A DNA stretch of 64,000 nt from Magnetofaba australis IT-1 (GTDB taxonomy: Bacteria; Pseudomonadota; Magnetococcia; Magnetococcales; Magnetococcaceae): assembly GCF_002109495.1 (NCBI RefSeq), contig NZ_LVJN01000020.1, forward strand, positions 480,300 through 544,299. The letters are read 5' to 3'. Below, one piece after another: positions 30,079-37,964 of this stretch; the first letter of the stretch is position 1, and each line of letters begins with the position of its first letter. The translations under genes were made by a program, and so were the position numbers. A model generated the notes under the pieces. It worked only from the letters and a program-made list of their open reading frames with translations, was not told the DNA's origin and did no database searches.

Positions 30079-30951
30079 TTACTCCGCGCTGGCCTCAACC
30101 CCGAGGTACGCCTCCAGCACCACCGGATCTTTGCTTACCTCGTCCGGCTTGCCCTGGGCGATCACCTCGCCATGGTCCAGCACCACCACATGGTCGGAGA
30201 TCTCCATCACCAACCCCATGTCGTGTTCAATCAGAAACACCGTGACGCCATGTTCATCACGCAAGCGGCGGATGATGGTCGACAGCGCCTCGGTCTCGCG
30301 GGGATTGAGCCCGGCGGCGGGCTCGTCCAGGCAGATCAGTTTGGGGCCGGTGCAGAGCGCACGGGCGATCTCCAACCGCCGCTGGTGTCCATAGGGGAGC
30401 TCCCCGGCCAGCCGGTTGGCGGCGTCCGCCAGATCCAACTGCTCCAGCCAGTAAGCGGCGCGGGCGATGGCCTCACGCTCGGAGCGGCGGAAGCCTGGGC
30501 TCTTGATGATGCCCGCAATGGGATTGCGATTGACCTGCTGATGCTGCGCCACCAGCAGATTCTCCATCACCGTCATTTCGCGGAACAGGCGGATGTTCTG
30601 GAATGTGCGCGCCACCCCGGCGCGGGCCACCCGGTGGGAGCCGCCGAACAGTTTGAAGTAGAGTTTGCGCGGAATGCGCCCTGGCGCGGTGAAATCTGTG
30701 GCTCGGAGCGGCTCGCCCAACACCGCGACCAGATTCACCGGGGTCTTGCCCGGCGGTTGCAGACGCATCTGGCCGAGGGTGGGCTTATAGAAACCGGTGA
30801 CGCAGTTGAACAGGGTGGTCTTGCCTGCCCCATTGGGGCCGATCAAGGCGGTGATGGAGCCCGGCGCGACATCAAACGAGACGTTGGAGAGCGCCGTCAG
30901 TCCGCCAAAGATCATGGAGAGATCGCGAATCTCCAGCAGCGAGGCGCTCAT
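30079..30951 (-). CDS. livG: LivG, branched-chain amino acid ABC transporter ATPase
   Basis: The 290-residue ATPase has Walker A GPNGAGKTT (about residues 38-46), the family-typical VTGFYKPTLG after it, a degenerate-looking signature region ELPYGHQRRLEIARAL (normal for LivG), Walker B LICLDEPAAGLNP and the H-loop VFLIEHDM. It overlaps the end of livM by 4 bases (ATGA), so the two are translationally coupled. Confidence 0.96.
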   Translation of the reverse strand: MSASLLEIRDLSMIFGGLTALSNVSFDVAPGSITALIGPNGAGKTTLFNCVTGFYKPTLGQMRLQPPGKTPVNLVAVLGEPLRATDFTAPGRIPRKLYFKLFGGSHRVARAGVARTFQNIRLFREMTVMENLLVAQHQQVNRNPIAGIIKSPGFRRSEREAIARAAYWLEQLDLADAANRLAGELPYGHQRRLEIARALCTGPKLICLDEPAAGLNPRETEALSTIIRRLRDEHGVTVFLIEHDMGLVMEISDHVVVLDHGEVIAQGKPDEVSKDPVVLEAYLGVEASAE

Positions 30952-32252
30952 GATTGCGCCTCCGGAGCCGACTTGGTCGATTTGGGCAGAGCGAACGACG
31001 GGCGGCGCAGTTTCAGCAGACCGCGGGGGCGCCAGGTCATCATCACCACCATGGCGAGGCCGAACAGCAGCACGCGGTAAGCGGCGAACTCACGCAGGAG
31101 CTCCGGCAACACGGTGAGGGTGACGGCGGCGATGATCACCCCCACCACTGAGCCCAAGCCGCCCAGCACCACAATGGCCAGGATCAGCGCCGATTCAAAG
31201 AAGGTGAACGAGGTGGGGTTGACGAAGCCCTGCGATCCAGCGAAGAAGACGCCGCCGACGCCGCCCACCATGGCCCCGGTGGCGAACGCCGAGAGCTTGA
31301 CGGTGACGTGGTTGATGCCCAGCGAGCGGCAGGCGATCTCATCTTCGCGCAGCGCCTCCCAGGCGCGGCCAATGGGCATTTTGCGCAGTCGCTGCACGAC
31401 GTGGATCAGCGCCAGCACCACCACCAGCAGCGCCAGATAGAGGAAGACATAGCGCGCCGCGCGGTTGTAGCTGACGTCGAACCACTGGCCGAAGAATTCA
31501 TGATAGGGCGTACCACCCTGCTTGGCGCGACGGGTGAATTCGATGCCGAACAGGGTCGGGGCCGGTGCGGAGACGCCGTTGGGGCCGCCGGTGAATTGGG
31601 CCCAGTTATTGAGCGCCAGTCGGATGATCTCGCCAAAGCCCAAGGTGACGATGGCCAGATAGTCGCCGTGCATGCGCAACACGGGGAAGCCCAGCACCAT
31701 GCCGAACAGCGCCGCCAGGAAGGCCGAAAAGGGCAGCGCCTCCCAGAAGCTCAGTCCCAGATATTGATGGCCCAGGGCGTAGCCGTAGGCGCCCACCGCG
31801 TAGAAGGCGACGAAGCCCAGGTCCAGCAGTCCCGCCAGCCCCACCACGATGTTCAAACCCAACCCCAGCAGCACGTAGATCAGCGCCAGAATCGCCACCG
31901 TGATCCAGTACTTGGAGAGCATGAATGGCAGCGCGAAGGCGGTGGCGATCACCAGCAGGGTGAGGATGACGTGGTGGACGCGGCGCCCCTTGTCCACCAC
32001 CACCGCCGGGCCGCTGCGGGTGAAGCGGCGCTCCAGCCACGGCCCCAAGCGTGGGTGCAGGAACAGCGCAGCGATGACGAAGCGTCCTACAAACACCACG
32101 CCCGCCAGAATGAAGGCGCGGCTCCAGTGGGACTCCAGTTCATAGCCGGAGAGGGTGAGGCCGACGATGGGGCCGAACAGCAGCAGCGCGGCGGCGCCCG
32201 CGCGGGCGGCCTCGTTCAATACCCCTTTCCAGCTGTGTGCGGCGTTGCTCAT
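30948..32252 (-). CDS. livM: LivM, branched-chain amino acid ABC transporter permease
   Basis: The 434-residue permease has about ten membrane segments with the conserved LGLGLNIVVGLAGLLDLGFVAFYAVGAY motif (about residues 145-172) and the cytoplasmic EAA-like loop IGRAWEALREDEIACRSLGIN. An extra N-terminal part with two predicted membrane segments (about residues 15-65) precedes the family core, as in some LivM proteins. It starts one base after the livH stop codon and overlaps livG. Confidence 0.95.
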   Translation of the reverse strand: MSNAAHSWKGVLNEAARAGAAALLLFGPIVGLTLSGYELESHWSRAFILAGVVFVGRFVIAALFLHPRLGPWLERRFTRSGPAVVVDKGRRVHHVILTLLVIATAFALPFMLSKYWITVAILALIYVLLGLGLNIVVGLAGLLDLGFVAFYAVGAYGYALGHQYLGLSFWEALPFSAFLAALFGMVLGFPVLRMHGDYLAIVTLGFGEIIRLALNNWAQFTGGPNGVSAPAPTLFGIEFTRRAKQGGTPYHEFFGQWFDVSYNRAARYVFLYLALLVVVLALIHVVQRLRKMPIGRAWEALREDEIACRSLGINHVTVKLSAFATGAMVGGVGGVFFAGSQGFVNPTSFTFFESALILAIVVLGGLGSVVGVIIAAVTLTVLPELLREFAAYRVLLFGLAMVVMMTWRPRGLLKLRRPSFALPKSTKSAPEAQS

Positions 32253-32253
32253 G

Positions 32254-33171
32254 TCACACCTTCTCCACCGCCGGGCGACCCAACAGGCCGCTGGGGCGGA
32301 AAATCAGCACCAACACCAGAATGGAGAAGGCGAACACGTCTTTGTAGTCGGTGTTGACGAAGCCGGAGAAGAGGGATTCGCACAGCCCCAGCACCAGACC
32401 GCCCAGCATCGCCCCGGGCAGGGAGCCGATGCCCCCCAGCACGGCGGCGGTGAACGCCTTGATGCCGGTGACAAAGCCGATGTGGAAGTCGAACGAGCCG
32501 TAGTTGAGGGTCACCAGCACCCCGGCCACCGCCGCCATGGCCGCACCGATGACGAACACCAGGGAGATGGTGCGGTCGGTGTTGACCCCCAATAGCTGCG
32601 CCATGGTGATGTCCTGTTGGGTGGCGCGGCAGGCGCGCCCCAGGGCGGTGCGCTGGATGATCCAGGTGAGCACGCCCATGGAGATCAGGCTGACGATGAC
32701 GATGAGGGACTGAATGTAGGTGATCTGGACGAAGTGCTCATCGGAGCCGAAGCGGAACGCCCCTTCAATGAGGGCGGGGGCGCCCTGGTTGCGGCTGCCT
32801 TGGGAGAGGCGCACGTAGTTCTGCAACACCAGCGACATGCCGATGGCGCTGATCAGCGGCGCCAGACGGTTGGAGCCGCGCAGGGGGCGATAGGCGATGC
32901 GCTCGATAACATAGCCATACAGTCCGGTGAAGACGATGGCCAGAATCAGGGTGAGCAGCAGAGCCAGGGCCACGGAGTTGAGGCCGAAACTCAGGAGGAC
33001 GGCGAGGAAGATCGCGGTCAGGTAGGCGGAGATCATGTAGATTTCGCCATGGGCGAAATTGATCATGCCGATGATGCCGTAGACCATGGTGTAGCCGACG
33101 GCGATCAACCCATAAATGGCGCCCAGCACCAGTCCGTTGACCAGTTGCTGGGCGATGACATACCCATCCAT
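32254..33171 (-). CDS. livH: LivH, branched-chain amino acid ABC transporter permease
   Basis: This 305-residue permease begins with QQLVNGLVLGAIYGLIAVGYTMVYGIIGMINFAHGEIYM, the unmistakable LivH N terminus, and has the EAA-like loop GRACRATQQDITMAQLLGV. It forms the membrane channel with LivM. Spacing to livK is 22 bases and to livM one base, so it is part of one transcript. Confidence 0.96.
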   Translation of the reverse strand: MDGYVIAQQLVNGLVLGAIYGLIAVGYTMVYGIIGMINFAHGEIYMISAYLTAIFLAVLLSFGLNSVALALLLTLILAIVFTGLYGYVIERIAYRPLRGSNRLAPLISAIGMSLVLQNYVRLSQGSRNQGAPALIEGAFRFGSDEHFVQITYIQSLIVIVSLISMGVLTWIIQRTALGRACRATQQDITMAQLLGVNTDRTISLVFVIGAAMAAVAGVLVTLNYGSFDFHIGFVTGIKAFTAAVLGGIGSLPGAMLGGLVLGLCESLFSGFVNTDYKDVFAFSILVLVLIFRPSGLLGRPAVEKV

Positions 33172-33193
33172 GACCGCGACCCCAAGCTAACGC

Positions 33194-34321
33194 TTAGTCC
33201 ATCTGCTCGTATTTGCCGTCGTCATTCCATTTGTACATGACATAGTCGGAGACCTTCAGGTCGCCTTTGGCGTCCCAGCTCTTCGGCCCCATCACGGTCT
33301 GCGCGCCGTGGGTCTTCAGCCACTTGGCCAGCTTGTCGGCGTCGGTGGTCTTGGTCCCGGCGATGGCTTGGGTGATGGATTGAATCACCGCGTAGGAGTA
33401 GAGGGTGTAGCCTTCGGGCTCATACCCGGCGGCGCGGAACTTCTCCACCAGGGCCTTGCCGGCGGCGATGCGGCGGGGGTCGGCGCCGAAGGTCATGAAG
33501 ACGTTCTTCACGTATTGGGGACCGCCCGCAGCCAGCACGAACTCTTCAGAGACGATGCCGTCGCCGGAGACGAAGGGGGCGTCGATGCCCTGTTCGCGCA
33601 TCTGCCGCACCAGCGGACCGGCCTCGGCGTGCAGGCCGCCGAAGTAGACGGCGTCGGATTTCGCCGCCTTCACTTTGGTCACCAGGGCGTTGAAGTCCTT
33701 CTCGCCCTGGGTCAGCCCTTCATACAGAACCGGCTGGAGCCCCAGGGATTTCATGTGCGCCATCATGGCGTCGGCCAGGCCCTTGCCGTAGACGGTCTTG
33801 TCGTGCAGCACTGCGATGTTTTTGGCTTTGAGCGTATTGATGACGAACTCGGCGCCCACCACGCCCTGCTGGTCGTCACGACCACACATGCGGAAGATAG
33901 TGGGGATGCCGCGATCGGTCACCTGCGGGTTGGTGGAGCCGTGGGTCATCTGCAGCACCCCGGCGTCGGCGTAGACCTCCGAGGAGGGCATGGTGGAGGA
34001 GGAGCAGAAGTGCCCGGCCACAGCGACGATGCCGTCGTTATCCACCAGTCGGTTGGCCACCGCCACCGCCTGTTTCGGCTCACAGGCGTCGTCGCCTTTG
34101 GCCAGTTCGATCATCTTACCCATCACGCCGCCTGCGGCGTTGATGTCCTTGGCGGCCTGTTCGGCGCCGCGCCATTGCTGTTCGCCAAACGCCGCATAGG
34201 CGCCGCTGAAGGGACCGGCCACGCCGATCTTGATGGTCTCCGCCGCGCTGGCGGCGTGAGCGGCGAACAGGGCGGTCGCGCCAGCGACCAGGGAGAGAAA
34301 CGCGCGAGAGCTGGGGTGCAT
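33194..34321 (-). CDS. livK: LivK-type periplasmic amino-acid-binding protein
   Basis: The 375-residue protein has a signal peptide ending at ASA (about residue 26), then IKIGVAGPFSGAYAAFGEQQWRGAE, the typical start of Leu/Ile/Val-binding proteins, a DDACEPKQAVAVANRLV motif and the VAGHFCSSSTMPSSEVY ligand-site region. It delivers substrate to LivHMGF. Exact specificity cannot be told. It is the promoter-proximal gene; its promoter should lie in the gap shared with the HD-GYP gene. Confidence 0.95.
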   Translation of the reverse strand: MHPSSRAFLSLVAGATALFAAHAASAAETIKIGVAGPFSGAYAAFGEQQWRGAEQAAKDINAAGGVMGKMIELAKGDDACEPKQAVAVANRLVDNDGIVAVAGHFCSSSTMPSSEVYADAGVLQMTHGSTNPQVTDRGIPTIFRMCGRDDQQGVVGAEFVINTLKAKNIAVLHDKTVYGKGLADAMMAHMKSLGLQPVLYEGLTQGEKDFNALVTKVKAAKSDAVYFGGLHAEAGPLVRQMREQGIDAPFVSGDGIVSEEFVLAAGGPQYVKNVFMTFGADPRRIAAGKALVEKFRAAGYEPEGYTLYSYAVIQSITQAIAGTKTTDADKLAKWLKTHGAQTVMGPKSWDAKGDLKVSDYVMYKWNDDGKYEQMD

Positions 34322-34435
34322 GGTTGGGTCATCCCTTAGCGATGGGGTGAATTGATTCGGCGGGACGGACGCTGCGATTTTCAGGGCTTGCGTGGTCCGC
34401 CGCGCGCTGGCAAATCGTCGATCATGATGAACGGC

Positions 34436-34476
34436 GCGTCACATAATGTCCAGTCATGGCGGCTTTTGTGTGACGC
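34436..34476. promoter_or_regulatory. inverted repeat in the livK / HD-GYP divergent region
   Basis: Arms GCGTCACA (34436-34443) and TGTGACGC (34469-34476) are perfect inverted repeats 25 bases apart in the 238-base gap between two divergent genes. They could be paired operator half-sites or a chance match. No clear -35/-10 pair was picked out here. Confidence 0.3.
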
Positions 34477-34559
34477 AGGGGTGGTCAAATTGCGCGGCTT
34501 ATCGCACAATGCGCCACATATGCAGGATGGATTTTATTTGGTGGTGGGGAGTTCCGGAA

Positions 34560-35618
34560 ATGGTGCAAATAGACGAAGGCGTGCTGGGGTCGATCCGGCT
34601 GTTTCGCGGGGTGCCGCGCGAGGCGGTGGAGAAGCTGTTGGCGGTGGCCAGCGAGCAGGAGCTGGATACGGGCAATCTGCTGCTCTCGCCGCAGTGGAGC
34701 AACGACGCCATGTTCATTGTGCTGGAAGGGTCGCTGTCGGTGCGCTTTGGCGGCGTCGACTATCCCGAGGCGCGGGTGATTCCTGAAGGCGGCTCGGTGG
34801 GGGAGATCTCCATTCTCGACCGCAAGACGCCGTCGGCGTTCGTGGTGGCGCGGGAGCCGACCCGAGTGCTCTCGATCCGTGAAGCGCAACTGTGGGATGT
34901 GATCGACGATAGCGGCCGGGTGGCGGGCAATCTGCTGCGCATGCTTTCGCAGTGGTTGCGCGACAACACGGTGAGCATTGTCGAACTGGAACAGATGGTG
35001 GTGGCGCGCACGCGCAAGATTGAAGAGACCAAGCAGGAGATCATCAACCGCTTGGGCCGCGCGGCGGAGTACAAGGATAACGAGACCAGTCAGCATATTC
35101 GTCGTATGCAGCTCTATTGCGGCGCCATTGGCCGGGTCATTGGCCTCAACGCCAAGGCGGTGGCTACGTTGACTGCTGCTGCGCCCATGCACGACGTGGG
35201 CAAGATCGGCATCCCGGACAATATTCTGATCAAACAGGGTAAGCTCAACGAGTCGGAGTTTGAGCTGGTCAAGAGCCATCCCACCATTGGCGCGGCGATT
35301 CTGGAGGGGTACAGCGAGGAGCCGCTGATCAGCGCGCGGCAGATCGCTTTGACTCACCATGAAAAGTGGGATGGAACGGGGTATCCCAATGGCTTGAAGG
35401 GCGATGAGATTCCGTTGTATGGGCGCATTGCCGCCATTGCGGATGTGTTTGACGCGCTGACTTCCAAGCGTCCGTTCAAGGAGGCGTGGCCGGTGTCGGT
35501 GGCGATGCAGTACATCATCAGCCAGAGCGGCGTTCATTTTGATCCCAAGTTGGTGAAGGCGTTGACGGAGGCGCTGCCGGAGATGGAGATCATTCAAAGC
35601 GAGCACCCGGATCCGTAA
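34560..35618 (+). CDS. cNMP-binding-domain / HD-GYP phosphodiesterase
   Basis: The 352-residue protein joins an N-terminal cyclic-nucleotide-binding-like domain (about residues 8-125, with FIVLEGSLSVRFGG and GGSVGEISILDRKTPSAFVVA) to a linker helix and an HD-GYP domain (about 165-345). The metal and signature residues are intact: MHDVGKIGIPD (about 209-219) and HHEKWDGTGYP (about 264-274). HD-GYP enzymes degrade c-di-GMP. In the first domain the Arg-containing phosphate-binding cassette of true cAMP sites is not obvious (RKTPSAF in place of RSASA), so a different ligand is possible. The ATG at 34560 is preferred over earlier in-frame starts. Confidence 0.9.
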   Translation: MVQIDEGVLGSIRLFRGVPREAVEKLLAVASEQELDTGNLLLSPQWSNDAMFIVLEGSLSVRFGGVDYPEARVIPEGGSVGEISILDRKTPSAFVVAREPTRVLSIREAQLWDVIDDSGRVAGNLLRMLSQWLRDNTVSIVELEQMVVARTRKIEETKQEIINRLGRAAEYKDNETSQHIRRMQLYCGAIGRVIGLNAKAVATLTAAAPMHDVGKIGIPDNILIKQGKLNESEFELVKSHPTIGAAILEGYSEEPLISARQIALTHHEKWDGTGYPNGLKGDEIPLYGRIAAIADVFDALTSKRPFKEAWPVSVAMQYIISQSGVHFDPKLVKALTEALPEMEIIQSEHPDP

Positions 35619-35623
35619 ACTTG

Positions 35624-35910
35624 GCCGCCGACTGGTCGGCGGCGGGGTCTGGGGGCCGCTGCCCCCAGCGGGTGTGGGCGGCGCCCACGGTGTTGTAGTG
35701 GCAGTAGTCTTTGCCGTTTCCCCATTGAACAGAGGCGGCGCCAGTAGGAAGTTGGATAAGAAGCGCAGAGCAACGAGCTTGCACGGAGGCCGTCGGGGAA
35801 ACGGCAGGTGAGCAGGCCCGTAGGGCCGTCGTCCGCAGGACGGCGAACTGCACTAAAACTTGACTCCTGGGAAAGTCAAAAAGTGTTTGCGGGGAGTAGA
35901 TTGCAGATGC
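35624..35910 (-). repeat. long hairpin-string repeat element, copy 6 (inverted)
   Basis: Read on the minus strand, this copy runs GCAAACACTTTTTGACTTTCCC, CAGTTCGCCGTCCTGCGGACGACGGCC, CTGCTCACCTGCCGTTTCCCC, then TTCAATGGGGAAACGGCAAA, CCGCTGGGGGCAGCGGCCCCCAG and GCCGCCGACCAGTCGGCGGC. Block order and spacing equal copy 7 on the plus strand. It starts right after the HD-GYP stop. The gap 35619-35972 holds only this element and a short lead into the next ORF. Confidence 0.9.
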
Positions 35911-35972
35911 TCTGATAAAGAGCTTAGATCATATCAATTAAGAGGCTGTCCCTGGAATTAAAGGACTGACGT

Positions 35973-36158
35973 ATGGACTTGTTCAACAACCTCTCCATCA
36001 ACCTCAAAGCCGCCGGCCCGGCGGCGGTCATCATCGTTTGGATTCTCGCCGTCACTACCCTGGGGCTATGGGGAGATGGCGAGATTGCTGAGGGCGCCTT
36101 TCAGTTACTCGCCATCGCTGGTGGCATGATTCTCGTGACTTTGGCGGCAAAAGCCTGA
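35973..36158 (+). CDS. 61-residue membrane peptide in a repeat-flanked cassette
   Basis: The 61-residue product has two hydrophobic segments (about residues 16-33 and 42-59) joined by GLWGDGEIAEGAF, so it should be a small two-helix inner-membrane protein. An AAGGA site lies 7 bases before the ATG. I do not recognise a family. It lies between inverted copies of the same repeat element and beside a 25-bp tandem repeat. It is not evidently part of a toxin-antitoxin pair, though small membrane toxins have a similar size. Confidence 0.6.
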   Translation: MDLFNNLSINLKAAGPAAVIIVWILAVTTLGLWGDGEIAEGAFQLLAIAGGMILVTLAAKA

Positions 36159-36192
36159 CTAAGGGGAAATTAAGGGGGCATCAATGGGGAAG

Positions 36193-36327
36193 TGAATTCC
36201 GGGTGAATTCCGAGGACTGAATTCCGGGTGAATTCTGAGGACTGAATTCCGGGTGAATTCCGAGGACTGAATTCCGGGTGAATTCCGAGGACTGGACTGA
36301 ATTCAGGGGACGGTCACTTAATTAAAC
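36193..36327. repeat. 25-bp tandem repeat with a mobile-element-like end motif
   Basis: Four head-to-tail units of 25 bases, each containing two GAATTC sites (TGAATTCCGGGTGAATTCC then GAGGAC), occupy 36193-36292. They are followed by ATTCAGGGGACGGTCACTTAA at 36300-36320. A GGGGACAGT...CTTAATT motif beside GAATTCC is, from memory, common next to REP-associated Y1 transposases; no transposase gene is present here. This forms the first part of the 36159-36613 gap. Confidence 0.85.
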
Positions 36328-36330
36328 CTC

Positions 36331-36612
36331 TTTCCCCAAACACTTTTTGACTTTCCCTGGTGTGGAGATTTAGAGCAGTTCGCCGTCCTGCGGACGACGG
36401 CCCTGCGGGCCTGCTCACCTGCCGTTTCCCCTTTTTCCTTTGTGCGGGCTCGGCGCTTCCAGCTTCACAATCAGCTTCCTGCTGGCGCCGCCCTTGTTCA
36501 ATGGGGAAACGGCAAAAGCAAAGGACACTGCCAAACCTTGGGGCGCTGCCCCAAACCCCGCTGGGGGCAGCGGCCCCCAGACCCCGCCGCCGACCAGTCG
36601 GCGGCTGACTCG
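36331..36612 (+). repeat. long hairpin-string repeat element, copy 7
   Basis: Same blocks as copy 6 in the opposite direction, from CCAAACACTTTTTGACTTTCCC to GCCGCCGACCAGTCGGCGGC at the right end, with the internal pair GCCGTTTCCCC / GGGGAAACGGC and hairpins CTTGGGGCG-CTGCCCCAA and CTGGGGGCAGCGGCCCCCAG. It ends two bases before the mltA stop, so it could also act as its terminator. Confidence 0.9.
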
Positions 36613-36613
36613 G

Positions 36614-37960
36614 TCACTCCGCGCGCCAGGGGGCGTTCTCACTCAACCGACGCCACAGGCGCTCATGCCACGGCTCCACCGGCTCGGGCGGCGGCGCAGG
36701 CTTAACCTCCTCCGGCCACGGCTGCAGCTCCTTGGGCGCAAACAGCACCAACCGCGCGCCAGGCTGCTTCAGCGAACCCGCCGTGCGCTCGGCGTTAAAA
36801 CCATACCCCTGGAACCAATCCACCCGTCCCGCCCCGCGAATCGCCCCCCCAGTATCCTGATTCACCACCAAACGACTCACCGGACGCCAGCCGTTGGGAG
36901 TGAGAGCGTCCGCGCTGGCGAAAGTGGGTAGTTCCGAATGCAATAGCGCAGGCGCCCCACGAGGGAACAGGCGGTGGTCAGTAGCGATGCTGTAGCCGCC
37001 AGTGAGCGAGACGCCAATATTGCCATATGGCCCGCCTTCAGTCTCACGGAAGAAGACGTAAGAGGGGTTCTGGTTCAGCAGCCAGTCGCGCCGTTGCGGA
37101 TTGGCCTCAAGCCAGTCGCGAATCGCCTCCAGAGACATCTTCTCCCGAGGAATGGCGCCGTTCTCAATTAGCGCGCGACCCACGGCGAAGTAGGGGCGGC
37201 CATTGGCTCCGGCGTAACCCACGCGCATGCCGCCGCCTTCCGCCAACTCCACCCGACCAGACCCCTGAATGTGCAGGAAGAAGGCGTCCACCGGACTATC
37301 CACCCACACCAGCTCCAACCCACGCCCGGAAAGCTTCTGCTTGTCGTCAATGGCGGCGCGGTCATGGTAGGGGCGCAGACGATCCCCCTTCACCAACCCC
37401 ATGACGCGCTTGTTGGGCAGCTTGGCGGAGAAGTCGCGCAGACGCACGGTGATCAGATCGTCAGGCTTTTTGTATAGCGGGTAGGCGTGCTTGTCCGAGC
37501 GCGTGCGCGAACCCTTGAGCGACGCCTCATAGTAGCCGGTGACCATCACTTCGCCCGCGTGGTCGGAACCGACGCTGCGGAACGGTTTGGCCTTGTCGCG
37601 CAATGCCTTGTGAAGTTGCGCCGGATCACCGGACTCAGCGGCTTGGGCAAGCTCCTCGCACAGCGCAGCCAACTGTCCGGCGGTGGCGCTGTAGCCGCCA
37701 AAACGGTATTTGGCGGTGCGCGGGCGTTTATGATAGTACCCCGCGCTGCCGCGCAGGGCGTCGGCCCAGTTCTTCAGCGCCTCGGCGTCATCGGCAAACG
37801 CGCCCACTTCAGTCCACTCAATGGGCTCCAATGCGGACGCCGCGCTCAGGGGCGGCGGCGGCGGAGGGGGTGGCGGCGGTTCCGGCTGCGCCAACAGCCA
37901 CAACACCCCACCCAGCGCCGCCGAGGGCGCCCAAAACAGCAAAGCGCGCAACAAACGCAA
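36614..37960 (-). CDS. mltA: membrane-bound lytic transglycosylase MltA
   Basis: MltA cleaves glycan strands of peptidoglycan to 1,6-anhydro products. The 448-residue protein has an N-terminal hydrophobic anchor (about residues 2-24; no lipobox), a run of about ten prolines, the MltA barrel domain with GYYEASLKGSRT and the C-terminal 3D domain with VVNQDTGGAIRGAGRVDWFQG holding the catalytic Asp (about residue 388). An uncleaved anchor instead of the lipoprotein signal of E. coli MltA suggests inner-membrane attachment. It starts 4 bases after the Tim44-like gene ends, so the two are cotranscribed. Confidence 0.93.
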   Translation of the reverse strand: MRLLRALLFWAPSAALGGVLWLLAQPEPPPPPPPPPPLSAASALEPIEWTEVGAFADDAEALKNWADALRGSAGYYHKRPRTAKYRFGGYSATAGQLAALCEELAQAAESGDPAQLHKALRDKAKPFRSVGSDHAGEVMVTGYYEASLKGSRTRSDKHAYPLYKKPDDLITVRLRDFSAKLPNKRVMGLVKGDRLRPYHDRAAIDDKQKLSGRGLELVWVDSPVDAFFLHIQGSGRVELAEGGGMRVGYAGANGRPYFAVGRALIENGAIPREKMSLEAIRDWLEANPQRRDWLLNQNPSYVFFRETEGGPYGNIGVSLTGGYSIATDHRLFPRGAPALLHSELPTFASADALTPNGWRPVSRLVVNQDTGGAIRGAGRVDWFQGYGFNAERTAGSLKQPGARLVLFAPKELQPWPEEVKPAPPPEPVEPWHERLWRRLSENAPWRAE

Positions 37961-37964
37961 GGGC

